Below are positions 21,283 to 31,965 of a DNA stretch of 38,562 bases, in pieces (within the stretch, counting starts at the first letter, position 1; every line of letters starts with the position of its first letter). The stretch is from assembly GCA_021811565.1 (NCBI GenBank), contig JAJZOL010000043.1:1-38562 (forward strand), read 5' to 3'. This DNA is from a bacterium (GTDB taxonomy: Bacteria; Armatimonadota; Chthonomonadetes; Chthonomonadales; CAJBBX01). Made by a program: the position numbers and the translations under genes. The notes below the pieces were generated by a model. The model was given only the letters and a program-made list of their open reading frames with translations, was not told where the DNA came from and made no database searches.

Positions 21283-21319
21283 CTTTCGGCGTCGCGCAAG
21301 TTACACGCGACGCCGAAAG
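21283..21319. terminator. Hairpin between convergent ctaF and GH27 genes
   Basis: CTTTCGGCGTCGCG and CGCGACGCCGAAAG form a perfect 14-bp GC-rich stem with a 9-base loop. On the - strand it is followed by TTTTAT, so it best serves the GH27 gene. On the + strand it may also end the oxidase transcript. It sits 38 bases after ctaF. Confidence 0.8.
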
Positions 21320-21334
21320 AGCGTAAAGGTCGGA

Positions 21335-23374
21335 CTAATCCTCGTTTTTAGGCGGGATGTACGCCTTGATATTCTTCGGTTTTCCCACCTTGATGAGCAC
21401 CGTTCCGTGAGGAGGCACTTCGGCGGAGAAACCGCCGGCGAAATAGCCCAGGTTCTTTTTAAGCCACAGGTTGCGTACCAACTGTTTGCCCTTCAAGCCG
21501 AGATCGGACCAAAGCACCGATCCCTTGTGTGGCTCCTCGCCTGTATTGAAGAGCGCGACGGCCATGGTTCCGTCCCAGAGAGGCCTTGCCCACATCTGGA
21601 TCGTGTTATGCTGCCAATATCGATGCCCGGCTTTGCCCATGGGGTCTTGATCCACGTCCAGCACGTCGTCATTGCAGAGCAAGTCCAAGGTAAATTTGTC
21701 CAGCTTGCTCATGTCGCATCCAAGCAGCAAGGGAGCCGCGATCATGCTCCAGAGGGAGATGTGGGTGACCTGTTCGTTGTAGGACAGATGGGTTTTGTGC
21801 GGATTGCCCCAGCCGACGTATCCCACTACGAGCATGTCCGGATCGTTCCAATGCCCTGGTCCGGCGTACATGTAATGGTCGCTTTGGCTGAATCCGTTGC
21901 TCGCCATGGATCCCCAGGAATCGTTGATATCCCCGGTGCATCTCCACAGGTTCCCCCCGCATTGCGCCCCCCATTTCCATACATCGCCCATACCGTATTG
22001 ACAGAAGCTGAATACGATATCCCTGTCCACTTTGTCCAGACAGGAACGCATCAGTTTATAGGGTTTCTGCAGTTCCGGAAGGCTATTGTTCTTGGCGATG
22101 CCTCCATACGAGCACCAGTCATACTTAAGATAATCGATGCCCCATTTCGCGTATGTGTCCGCATCCTGCTGCTCGTGCTGGTAACTTCCCTCGTAGCCGC
22201 CGCAGGTTTTCGGACCTGGCGACGAGTAGATTCCAAGCTTTAATCCGAGGCTGTGCACGTAATCCGCAAGAGCCGTCATACTGGGGAATTTCTTGTTCGA
22301 TTGAATAAAGCCCTGCGCGTCACGCCCATCCTCCCATGTGTCATCTATGTTGATGTATTGGAATCCATGTGCGGCGAGGCCGCTTTTGACCATCGCCAGA
22401 GCGGAGGAGCGAACATTCGCATCGTCCACAGCGCCCGCCCACACGTTCCAAGAGTTCCACCCAAGAGGCGGAGTGAGGGCAAGTTTGTGTATGCCTCCAA
22501 CAATCGTCAGATCTCTCTTCGCCGTGCCTGCGGGGCCATGCACAATGATGGTGGCCACATGCACGCCGCTCGCTTTCAATGCACCGGTGATGATTCCCGT
22601 ATGCGGGTTGATTTTCAATCCGGCGGGAAGACCTGATGCGTGAAAAGTGAGGGGTTCCCTGCCTGTGACCGGAACCATGAACAGGAAAGGTCTTCCGGGG
22701 GTCGCTCCGGTGATGCGGGGGCCATGGATCTCAGGCTTCGCGGGGGGATTGGTGCAATCGGCGATTACAGGCATCGGGGAATCGTCCACCCAATCCACCG
22801 CGACGGGTTTCACTGTTGCTCCCGGTTCCAGGAAGATCATGGCTCCCGCCCAGTCCGCGTGGTCGGAATCGATGCCATCGTTCGCATCGGTTACTTCCAA
22901 GCGCATCATCTTGGCGCCGGTGAGATTTACGGAGATCAGCTTTGCTGGGTCTCCTCCATGCATTACTCCGCTGTCGGCGACTTTCTTATCGTCAACCCAA
23001 ACGCGGAAGTCCACGCTCCCCATACCCTTCTTTTCGTCATCCACGCCGACCATCGAGACGAATTTTACGGCGACGCCTTTGAGATTCACATCAAAATTAC
23101 TCACGGCGTGCGTTCCTACGCCATGCGGGTAAACAACGCCATTGAGCGTGATCGGATTTCCCCCCACGGATTTGTCCGCAGTGGATTTCCCCCAGCCCTG
23201 CGTCATTTTGGATAGATCCAGACTTCCCAGCCAGATGGCGTTGGGCGGGGGTGTTTGAGCGGTTAGCTCCGAGGCGTCCTGCGCTTGCGCCGGACGCATG
23301 ACAGTCAGCATCGCCAATGCGGCAATAAGTGCGAATGGAATGCCACATAGTAGACACCAAAAGCGTTTGTTCAT
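21335..23374 (-). CDS. Secreted GH27 alpha-galactosidase-like glycosidase with NPCBM domain
   Basis: This 679-residue protein starts with a signal peptide (cleavage near AQAQD, residue 33). Residues of about 45-185 form an NPCBM carbohydrate-binding domain (SLDLSKMTQGWGKST, VVYPHGVGTHAVS). Residues of about 215-292 form a putative Ig-like domain (LPAGLKINPHTGIITG). The GH27 barrel then starts at PPLGWNSWN. The catalytic residues are the nucleophile D419 in YLKYDWC and the acid/base D482 in RCTGDINDSW; IDDTWEDG and GHWNDPDMLVVG are further hallmarks. The enzyme should cleave alpha-galactosides, or possibly another alpha-linked sugar, outside the cytoplasm. ATG 23374 follows GGAGGA at good spacing; a TTG one codon earlier is less likely. 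It is convergent with the oxidase operon and apparently monocistronic. Confidence 0.9.
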   Translation of the reverse strand: MNKRFWCLLCGIPFALIAALAMLTVMRPAQAQDASELTAQTPPPNAIWLGSLDLSKMTQGWGKSTADKSVGGNPITLNGVVYPHGVGTHAVSNFDVNLKGVAVKFVSMVGVDDEKKGMGSVDFRVWVDDKKVADSGVMHGGDPAKLISVNLTGAKMMRLEVTDANDGIDSDHADWAGAMIFLEPGATVKPVAVDWVDDSPMPVIADCTNPPAKPEIHGPRITGATPGRPFLFMVPVTGREPLTFHASGLPAGLKINPHTGIITGALKASGVHVATIIVHGPAGTAKRDLTIVGGIHKLALTPPLGWNSWNVWAGAVDDANVRSSALAMVKSGLAAHGFQYINIDDTWEDGRDAQGFIQSNKKFPSMTALADYVHSLGLKLGIYSSPGPKTCGGYEGSYQHEQQDADTYAKWGIDYLKYDWCSYGGIAKNNSLPELQKPYKLMRSCLDKVDRDIVFSFCQYGMGDVWKWGAQCGGNLWRCTGDINDSWGSMASNGFSQSDHYMYAGPGHWNDPDMLVVGYVGWGNPHKTHLSYNEQVTHISLWSMIAAPLLLGCDMSKLDKFTLDLLCNDDVLDVDQDPMGKAGHRYWQHNTIQMWARPLWDGTMAVALFNTGEEPHKGSVLWSDLGLKGKQLVRNLWLKKNLGYFAGGFSAEVPPHGTVLIKVGKPKNIKAYIPPKNED

Positions 23375-23451
23375 CAATATTCCTCCTGTCGGATTGAAAT
23401 GAAACCGACTGAATCAAGAGATTGTAAAGCGACACACTTTAGGCGGGTTAA

Positions 23452-23658
23452 TTAAAAAATAAGACGGATAGTTCTCCAAGGGTGAAACATTCCCATTGGT
23501 TTGTTCGGATCAACTTGATATTCACCATTAGACAAGTAAAATATAGCATTACGCACGCTGTAAATCAATTCCCACGCCCTCAAAGTGTAACAATATTCAT
23601 TGGGAGTGTCACTATCCTGAACGATATCATCGGGGAACCCATTTTCAATTCGACTCAT
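23452..23658 (-). CDS. Possible small hypothetical protein or gene remnant
   Basis: A 68-codon frame (MSRIENGFPDDIVQDSD ... GMFHPWRTIRLIF) has a reasonably protein-like composition, with mixed hydrophobic and polar residues and the WELIYSVRNAIFYLSNGEY pattern. No clear ribosome site precedes ATG 23658, and I recognise no family. It lies upstream of GH27 on the same strand and could be the 3' end of a lost gene or chance. Confidence 0.22.
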   Translation of the reverse strand: MSRIENGFPDDIVQDSDTPNEYCYTLRAWELIYSVRNAIFYLSNGEYQVDPNKPMGMFHPWRTIRLIF

Positions 23659-24526
23659 TCTCACGATTGAATGTGAGTGGAGAATTAAAAAAAGACTCTT
23701 CGCTACATCGCGGGGTAATTTTATTTGCTGTTCCTCGTTCTATTATCCGGATAACCCAAAATCGGATTTTCCAGCGAACAGGTAAATGATCGTTTTGATA
23801 TATCTATGATTGCGATAGTCTCTGGTCTTCGCCTTCGCTGCTTGGATAAGAGAGTCAATCCTCCTCCATCAATCCTTTTTCAAGATGATCCTGGAGGTAA
23901 TTAAGTATCCGCACGGCATGAGTTTTTAACGTTCTCGCCAGACTCTTCGGGCTCGACCCAATATCGCCACTCGAAACCCATTGAAAAAAGGAAACTCTCT
24001 TTTTTTACCAAACGAACCCAAGGATTCTTCTGAGATAAAAAAAGTCATCCCGCCTTGGTTGAAAAGCCGATCTTATCCGATTCTTTTTTCATATATAGGT
24101 ACGGCAGCACCCCGTTTTACTATCTTTTTTTCGAAAGGCGTGGGCAAGAAATTAAAATTCAGGCTCCAGCGTCATCATGGAGACGCCCGAATGATGATGC
24201 CGCTTATTCGCCGCTTCGCCGTGACGCGAGTATTCTCGTCTTCAGTGTGAGAGCCGGGAGGAGTACAAACCCTCGCGGCGCCGGAAGTCGGTGTATTTAC
24301 CCAATGGGATGCAATGATGGGGAAACGTGGATATGTATGTGAAGCCCACCTTCGTCGAGGTTGAATTCCATCTTTTTCACCTGATAGTGGATGTGCAAGC
24401 CCAAGTCAACCGTGAAAATCTCATTCTCGACGTATATTTTACTTTGTCCCCTATTTTGTTTGACTGAGGTGATGGCAACTCTCAACCATTGTAAATATTA
24501 TTACCCACACACAACAGCGAAGAACC

Positions 24527-24562
24527 AAAAAAAGACTCCGCGCTCCTGCGGAGTCCTTTTTT
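24527..24562. terminator. Bidirectional intrinsic terminator
   Basis: GACTCCGC and GCGGAGTC pair as an 8-bp GC-rich stem with a 6-base loop, flanked by seven A on one side and six T on the other. It lies 52 bases beyond the stop of the SufR-like gene on the - strand, where the hairpin is followed by seven T, a textbook rho-independent terminator. Confidence 0.88.
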
Positions 24563-24613
24563 GGCGAATCAATCGCTTAATGGGTTATGGCATTTGATTG
24601 AGTTCAATGTCGA

Positions 24614-25297
24614 TCACGCCGTTGCAAGCATTCTCTCCGCGTTTTCGGATTTGTTCATTGAAACAGTTTCCGCAGGCTCAATTCGAAAGGAACAGTAGCT
24701 ATCCCCTTCGAGAATATGCATCGTTCTAATTACATTCGCTTGCTCGCCCATGATATCTTTGTAGACCTTCATCTGCTGCTCGCAGACCATAGGGTAGTTG
24801 TGGGCGATATTGCAAAAGATGCAGTTGTGTACGGTGAGGAGAAAGTTGCCATTCGTCTCCTGCATGTTCGCCATGAAACCCATCTCCGAGTGAATCTTCG
24901 TGATTTCTTTCACACGTTCGCGCAAAGACTTACCCGATAACCGGGTTTGCATGGATTCCATGAGGCGTTTGCGTCTCGCTTCGAAAAGCGCATCCACCGC
25001 TTCCTGTCCGGACATCATCCTTAATTCGTCCAGCAACTGGATGAGGAGCACGTCGTACTTGCGAGGGAAGGACTCATCGCCTTCACGTGTTAAGACGAAA
25101 CGATGAGCCGGTCTGCCCATGCTGCGTCTTTCGATATGCGTGGCTATGTGTCCGTCGGATTGGAGCATGGTCAAATGCTGCCTTACGGCAACAGGGGAGA
25201 TTCCTAAAATCCCGCTGAGTTCATCCGCTGTCAAAGGACCATGCATCTTGATAGCGGTTAATATCTCTTGTCGTGTAAAACCGTTCGCTTTATGCAT
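24614..25297 (-). CDS. SufR/ArsR-like HTH regulator with four clustered cysteines
   Basis: This 227-residue regulator has an N-terminal winged HTH (residues of about 8-70: LTADELSGILGISPVAVRQHLTMLQSDGHI, with the wing at RSMGRPAHRFVLT). The C-terminal half carries four cysteines, C159, C162, C172 and C202 (NCIFC...VC...YCSF). This layout resembles SufR and other DeoR/ArsR-like repressors whose Cys residues bind an iron-sulfur cluster, so it may sense Fe-S status, oxygen or redox state. The target is unknown. A palindrome 48-61 bases upstream of the start suggests autoregulation. GAGGTG precedes the ATG. It follows the ribokinase by 114 bases on the same strand and ends at a strong terminator. 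Confidence 0.75.
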   Translation of the reverse strand: MHKANGFTRQEILTAIKMHGPLTADELSGILGISPVAVRQHLTMLQSDGHIATHIERRSMGRPAHRFVLTREGDESFPRKYDVLLIQLLDELRMMSGQEAVDALFEARRKRLMESMQTRLSGKSLRERVKEITKIHSEMGFMANMQETNGNFLLTVHNCIFCNIAHNYPMVCEQQMKVYKDIMGEQANVIRTMHILEGDSYCSFRIEPAETVSMNKSENAERMLATA

Positions 25298-25344
25298 TGT
25301 AACACCTCGTGATTGGGTCTAAAGAAACTATATACATATAAAAT

Positions 25345-25358
25345 ACCATAAATATGGT
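25345..25358 (-). promoter_or_regulatory. Palindrome upstream of the SufR-like gene
   Basis: ACCATA-AA-TATGGT is a perfect 6-bp inverted repeat with a 2-base centre in the AT-rich promoter region, 48-61 bases upstream of the regulator's start. It is a candidate operator for autoregulation. No regulator-site pair is known for this exact sequence to my knowledge. Confidence 0.4.
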
Positions 25359-25411
25359 TATCTTGTGCAATATTTCTCAATCTCCCGCAAGGATTATTTT
25401 TTGAGATTTTT

Positions 25412-26335
25412 TTATCTTTTCTTTATAAAGCTGTCCACCTCCTGGCGAGTTGGCATGGATGTTTGCGCCCCCAAACGTGTCACGGAAAGGGCGGCTGCGG
25501 CGTTTGCAAAATAGACCGCCTGCCCCAAATCCTTGCCCTCCCCCAGCGCCGTTGCCAACGCACCGGTAAAGCAATCCCCCGCAGCCGTGGTGTCCACCGC
25601 TTTCACTCTTCGCGGCGGGATCTCCTGAATTCGATCATGCGATGCTGCGACCGCCCCCTCGGCTCCGAGTGTGATTACGACGGCGTCCACGCCCTTTTTC
25701 CGTAATGCGTTTGCGGCGTCGGCATGTGTGAAGCTTGCATTGATCTCGCGCCCCAGTATCATGGACGCCTCCACTTCGTTGGGAATCAACACATCCACGC
25801 CTCTTAGAAAATAGTCCGGGAAACTTCTCGCAGGAGCGGGATTTAGGATTACGATCTTATCCAACTCCTTGGCAAGGGCGATGGCGCGTTCCACGGTCAC
25901 CAAGGGGACTTCGAACTGTAATGCCACCACGTCGCATTCTTGAAATGCGTCCCGTGCATTGTTCACGTCTTCCGGGGAGAGATTCGCATTCGCCCCTGGT
26001 GCGACGACGATCGAATTCTGACCCGTTGAATCCACAGCAATGAGAGCCATTCCCGACGGCGCGGACGAATCGTGAATGATGTATTTCGTATTCACTCCGG
26101 CTGCGCCTATGCTCGCCACCGCGCGTTCGCCAAAGATATCATGGCCTACTCGAGCCACTAAAATGGTCTCCGCGCCTAGCCTAGCGCTTGCTACAGCTTG
26201 ATTCGCCCCTTTGCCTCCGGATGCGATCACATAATCCCCGCCTAACACTGTTTCACCGGGCGAGGGTATCTTCGGGGTCTGGATCACCATGTCCGTATTG
26301 CTGCTACCGACTACAACGACTTTAACTGGTTTCAT
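25412..26335 (-). CDS. rbsK: Ribokinase
   Basis: This 307-residue PfkB-family sugar kinase has the N-terminal GSSNTDMVIQ strand, the substrate-binding GGKGANQAVA (40-49), NEVE (N186-E189, a Mg/phosphate motif) and the C-terminal DTTAAGDCFTGAL with catalytic D254. The GGKGANQA motif and overall pattern fit ribokinase, which phosphorylates D-ribose to ribose-5-phosphate using ATP. Another pentose or nucleoside sugar remains possible. It is probably co-transcribed with the DUF6785-type membrane protein, which ends 62 bases upstream on the same strand. No ribose ABC transporter lies nearby. Confidence 0.9.
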   Translation of the reverse strand: MKPVKVVVVGSSNTDMVIQTPKIPSPGETVLGGDYVIASGGKGANQAVASARLGAETILVARVGHDIFGERAVASIGAAGVNTKYIIHDSSAPSGMALIAVDSTGQNSIVVAPGANANLSPEDVNNARDAFQECDVVALQFEVPLVTVERAIALAKELDKIVILNPAPARSFPDYFLRGVDVLIPNEVEASMILGREINASFTHADAANALRKKGVDAVVITLGAEGAVAASHDRIQEIPPRRVKAVDTTAAGDCFTGALATALGEGKDLGQAVYFANAAAALSVTRLGAQTSMPTRQEVDSFIKKR

Positions 26336-26397
26336 ACTCGTTTTCCGTAAATTTGAAAAATAGCCTTGGTTTCACATATGGTTCCAAGGCAAGATGA

Positions 26398-28392
26398 TTA
26401 CTGCCAAAATTGATAAGTTGGATACTGCATGATAATACCCCAGATGTTTAGAAGACTTCCCAGAACGAATTGACCTATCATCAAACCGAAGAAAAATGGC
26501 ATGCTTTTCTGTATCCCTTTCCTCCCTCCGTAATGCAGAATGGTCACCTTGCAAACCCAGGCGATGAAAAGTGGGAGCCATACGAGATTGATTTCCCAGC
26601 TAGAGGTTACCGCATAGGCGAGTGGGTGGAACGGCCACCATATGTACCTGACACGCATCCATTGAAGTCCCATCGCCGTTAAAAACCCCACCGCAATGGC
26701 GATTGCAGCTGGAAAACTCGCAGGTTTAGGAGATTTCATCCATGTCTCAAGACGGGAGAACGCTTCCGGTCCGAATGTGATTGCGGACTTGGCGCTGGCT
26801 CCATACGAGTACATAAGCTCCAGTATCGCCCAAAACCCCGCCAATGCCCCCAGAAAACCGATGACCGCCATTCCCCAGAACCATTTTCGGTATTCGCTTC
26901 GGCTCTGTTCCGCGAGTTTAAACCCCTCCAACTGATGAGGCATGGGGTGACCTCGATAGGCGCGGTTAAACCAGAAGAACATTGTAAACGCACCCAGTTG
27001 GGTGGGCGTGAATGTGCCCCGTTGTCCTAACACCTCGGTGAGCACCCAGTCCGGGCCTGTGAAGTGGAGATCATGCACGGGGGTGCCTAGCTCCGCTCGC
27101 ATGCGGGTAATTGCGATCGCCAAAGCGAAATAGATTGCGAAGAAAGCCAGCGGAAGCCATGGTCCCATCCCAATTTCATCGGAAAACCATATCAGCCCCG
27201 CCATGCCGACCATTATTCCAATATACGCACCACGATAGGTTAATGCTTCATCGTTATCGAGAAGCGTGGATGGCTTTCCCAACGCCTTTTTCAGCGTCTC
27301 CCCTAAATAGCCTCTGGAGAGCCACACTGTATACACGCAGAACGCCATGTACGCTCCAAAAGCCTGATCGTTCATGTAGGGAAACCGGGGATCGTGATCC
27401 CACGCCATCGCGACGGTGACGACATTCTCCATTTTCCAGAATATGTAGAAGAACCAGCAGGAGAAGAGGAAGTCCACCGGCATGAGCATCCCGAGCCCAA
27501 CCAAGAATGGGTAGAAGGATAGGGGGGTCCACCCGATCGCATTCCAAGGTTTCGTGGTGACCCATTGGCTCAAATCGTAAAAGCTTTGCCCCCTGCCCGG
27601 AGTCAGTATGGTTGGGATCGAGGGGAAGTACACATTCAGACTGTTGATGAGATCGATGGAAACCGCGATGCTAAAACCCAGCCAAAAAAGCCAATTGTGG
27701 AAAAGCCCCGTCTTGGGGGCGAACGATTGCTCGTTGGTTATTTGCAGCGGGAGTTGGATGATCGGATAGGAGAGCTTCTCATTGTCGGTCCATTGCTTTC
27801 GCAGGATGGAGTTGATGCAGAGCATCACAAAAAGAAGAACGGTGATAAAGAGCGACCATATCAAAACCACTGGCAACCAAGCGAGAATGTAATTCACATG
27901 GTATATCGAATCATTACCCTGATAGTAGCCCCTGCTAATGGCGGTATTGGTGATCATGCACCATTTCGGCAAATACTTTCCGAAGAGAGCGGTCCATTTG
28001 TGGGATTCATCCGTGTTTCGCGTCAACCAGGAGAGCATGGGCACCAGTATCTGCAATGTGTCATGCCCCGTGATACAGGATCCTATCGCAAGACTGGTAT
28101 AGATGAAAAGTAGTTCCGCTCTGTTCAGTGAAGCTCTAGGGAAATAGCGACGAACGTAACGATTGATAAGGGTGAGAACGAGAATCTCGAAGACAATATT
28201 GAAAAAGAGCGAAATGGTGGTGGGATGTGCGGAATATCGCACGATCTCCATCTGTACCACCCAATACGCGTTGATGGGGAGGAGAATAATTGCAAGGATG
28301 ACGGATCGCCAAGTGACCGCCGCCACGTATCCTTGGTTTGCTTTCATCTCGCCGGAAGGGTTTGAGATTCCTTTGGGGTAGGTTGTAGCCAT
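26398..28392 (-). CDS. Large polytopic membrane protein, DUF6785/DUF6784-like
   Basis: This 664-residue protein has many hydrophobic segments spread over its whole length, with long polar loops (RNTDESHKWTALFGK, TRMRAELGTPVHDLHFTG, RAYRGHPMPHQLEGFKLAE). The pattern matches the uncharacterised DUF6785 (N-terminal) and DUF6784 (C-terminal) families, which I associate with Armatimonadota and some Planctomycetota and whose layout recalls oligopeptide-transporter-like carriers. Transport is an inference. The adjacent ribokinase suggests a pentose or nucleoside as cargo, but this is unproven. GGCAGG precedes the ATG. It heads a likely operon with rbsK and perhaps the SufR-like gene. Confidence 0.75.
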   Translation of the reverse strand: MATTYPKGISNPSGEMKANQGYVAAVTWRSVILAIILLPINAYWVVQMEIVRYSAHPTTISLFFNIVFEILVLTLINRYVRRYFPRASLNRAELLFIYTSLAIGSCITGHDTLQILVPMLSWLTRNTDESHKWTALFGKYLPKWCMITNTAISRGYYQGNDSIYHVNYILAWLPVVLIWSLFITVLLFVMLCINSILRKQWTDNEKLSYPIIQLPLQITNEQSFAPKTGLFHNWLFWLGFSIAVSIDLINSLNVYFPSIPTILTPGRGQSFYDLSQWVTTKPWNAIGWTPLSFYPFLVGLGMLMPVDFLFSCWFFYIFWKMENVVTVAMAWDHDPRFPYMNDQAFGAYMAFCVYTVWLSRGYLGETLKKALGKPSTLLDNDEALTYRGAYIGIMVGMAGLIWFSDEIGMGPWLPLAFFAIYFALAIAITRMRAELGTPVHDLHFTGPDWVLTEVLGQRGTFTPTQLGAFTMFFWFNRAYRGHPMPHQLEGFKLAEQSRSEYRKWFWGMAVIGFLGALAGFWAILELMYSYGASAKSAITFGPEAFSRLETWMKSPKPASFPAAIAIAVGFLTAMGLQWMRVRYIWWPFHPLAYAVTSSWEINLVWLPLFIAWVCKVTILHYGGRKGIQKSMPFFFGLMIGQFVLGSLLNIWGIIMQYPTYQFWQ

Positions 28393-28437
28393 TGATACCT
28401 GCCAATTAATGAAGTTTGATGAATAGCCATATGGGTC

Positions 28438-28463
28438 ACTTATCCATGACGGAAGTGATAAGT
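28438..28463 (-). promoter_or_regulatory. Inverted repeat upstream of the DUF6785-type gene
   Basis: ACTTATC-N12-GATAAGT lies 46-71 bases before the start of the DUF6785-type gene, where a promoter or operator would sit. It is a candidate regulator site only, with no known match. Confidence 0.3.
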
Positions 28464-28573
28464 ATGAAACATTTCCCGTGCAAAGTCACGATGGGGGTTT
28501 CTTCACCGAGAAAGTATATACAACAAAGATATCCGTGATTCCTCTGTGATTTTCAGGCAAAATGAATAAATAC

Positions 28574-28660
28574 AGGTAATTGCAAAATTCGATTTCCATG
28601 TATTTCACCGAACATGAAATGAGCGATAATAGCCACATTTCCTGAATTTTGCAATTACCT
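28574..28660. repeat. 17-bp inverted repeat with a nested smaller one
   Basis: AGGTAATTGCAAAATTC (28574-28590) and its exact complement (28644-28660) flank 53 bases. Inside lies a second inverted repeat, ATTTCA-N7-TGAAAT (28602-28620). It sits 42 bases beyond the MFS stop and upstream of the DUF6785-type gene. It could end MFS transcription, regulate the next gene, or be a tiny mobile-element remnant. No target-site duplication is evident. Confidence 0.6.
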
Positions 28661-28701
28661 CAATATGCAAGCCTATTTCATCGAGAGAGAAAGTCCAGGT
28701 T

Positions 28702-29937
28702 TCAAATGACGCTTTGATTTCGGTTCCGACCCAAAAGAACTTCCGTCAGCATCCCCAATGCCGCGAGGATCGCACAAAAAGCCCCAAAGAAAAACGGAGC
28801 CGCAGGGCGCCACTGATATAAAGCCCCCGCCCAGATGCTTGCAGGCAAAGCCGCAAATCCAACGATCATGTGGAAAGCCCCAATCTCGGTGGCGCGTCTG
28901 TCGGGATGGGCGAAATCCGCCGCGAGTGCGCGTTGGACTCCTCCTGTGAGCGTGTAGTAAAACCCGTACACCACGAACAGCACCCATACGTCGAGTATTG
29001 AATGCGCCATCGCGAAACCGAGATAGACGATTGCGAAGATGATGAACCCCAAAATGACCAGAGGTTTCCTCCCGATACTATCGGATATTTTTCCTGCAGG
29101 ATATGCCAGAGTAGCTTCCACGATGTTAAAAAGCGCGTATAAAAGGAAAACATGAGCCTCCGGGACGCCGATGTTTCGCGCACGCAAAATTAAAAATGTG
29201 TCCGATGAGTTTCCGATGCTGAAGACAGCCATTAAAAGGAGATAACGTTTATACAGCGGGCTGAGGGAGGCGAATGAGGGGGCGATCGCTCTCTCTTTCA
29301 TGCTAGAAGTATCAGGGACGAGCTTCTCACGCACCAGAAACGCAAGGATGAAAACTGCAATCAATCCCGGGATGAATGCGATCCAGTAGAGGGGGCGAAA
29401 CAGCCTCACCGGATCCCCTTTGCCGAAATACGAGAGAATCGCGAAACAGATCAGGGGCCCTAGCACCGCCCCTGTCGTATCCATGCTTCTGTGAAAGCCG
29501 AACGCTGCGCCTCTCTGCTCCGGGGGGCAGCTTTCCGTAATGAGAGCGTCTCTCGGGGCGGTGCGCAGACCTTTCCCGGCCCGGTCAATGAACCGAGCTC
29601 CAAGCACTCCGCTCCACGCCGAGGATAAGGCGATGATCGGCTTGCCAATCGCTCCGCAGGTGTAACCGATGACGGCAAGCGGTTTGCGTTTGCGAATCTT
29701 ATCGGAGAACCATCCCGAATAGAGCTTTAAGAGACTTGCAGTGCTTTCGGCAATCCCTTCGATCAATCCCAGCGCCCAAGCCGGGGCGCCAAGAACCTGG
29801 GTGATGAAGACCGGATTAAGGGGGTAGACCATCTCGCTGGAAACATCCGCGAAAAAGCTAACCCAACCGAGCATCTTGATGGTATGGCTCAAGCCCTGCC
29901 GCTTGGTTCCTGTCGCTGTTTTTTTCTCCTCCTCCAT
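28702..29937 (-). CDS. MFS transporter
   Basis: This 411-residue protein has about 12 hydrophobic segments in two halves and major-facilitator motifs: GWFSDKIRKRKPLAVIGY (motif A, loop 2-3), the conserved RFIDRAGKGLRTAPRDALI after helix 4, and a second motif A-like loop AGKISDSIGRKPLVILG. The RAGKG-RTAPRDA segment marks a broad group of bacterial MFS permeases with unknown or drug-like substrates. ATG 29937 is chosen over GTG 29946 because GAAAGGGG then sits at good spacing. It is the first gene of the - strand series, divergent from atpD. Confidence 0.85.
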   Translation of the reverse strand: MEEEKKTATGTKRQGLSHTIKMLGWVSFFADVSSEMVYPLNPVFITQVLGAPAWALGLIEGIAESTASLLKLYSGWFSDKIRKRKPLAVIGYTCGAIGKPIIALSSAWSGVLGARFIDRAGKGLRTAPRDALITESCPPEQRGAAFGFHRSMDTTGAVLGPLICFAILSYFGKGDPVRLFRPLYWIAFIPGLIAVFILAFLVREKLVPDTSSMKERAIAPSFASLSPLYKRYLLLMAVFSIGNSSDTFLILRARNIGVPEAHVFLLYALFNIVEATLAYPAGKISDSIGRKPLVILGFIIFAIVYLGFAMAHSILDVWVLFVVYGFYYTLTGGVQRALAADFAHPDRRATEIGAFHMIVGFAALPASIWAGALYQWRPAAPFFFGAFCAILAALGMLTEVLLGRNRNQSVI

Positions 29938-31698
<1,761 letters not shown>

Positions 31699-31965
31699 CT
31701 TTGTAGGATGTAACGGATATATATGTATTAGTGGAATCCGTCTTTGCGCGAATCGCCGATGATGAAAAGGCTTCTGTGACTGATTGGTTTTTGTGGTTGT
31801 CATAAGTATTGATCCGACAGTGTGATGAGCAATCTTTGGCGCACATTCGAGTGGATCATGCAATAGTGGGGTTCAGGTTCAGAGAGGCTTGCCCAAAGGC
31901 GCATTGAGCGCAAGCAGTTTTGATACTCTGAACTTATTATATGCATAGGATGGAAAGGTTTTTCG

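Larger units (their letters stand above)
23375..24613. other. Long region without a confident gene
   Basis: About 1.24 kb separates GH27 from the SufR-like gene. It must contain the GH27 promoter on the - strand. The 3' end holds the terminator at 24527-24562, and a small doubtful reading frame lies at 23452-23658. Frames at 23981-24250 (+) and 24297-24485 (-) lack ribosome sites and have no protein-like pattern that I recognise. A decayed gene or an RNA element is possible. I see no RNA family signature. Confidence 0.4.

Noticed and set aside
23981-24250. An 89-codon + strand frame in the long gap
   Set aside because: It has no ribosome site and a composition unlike real proteins here.
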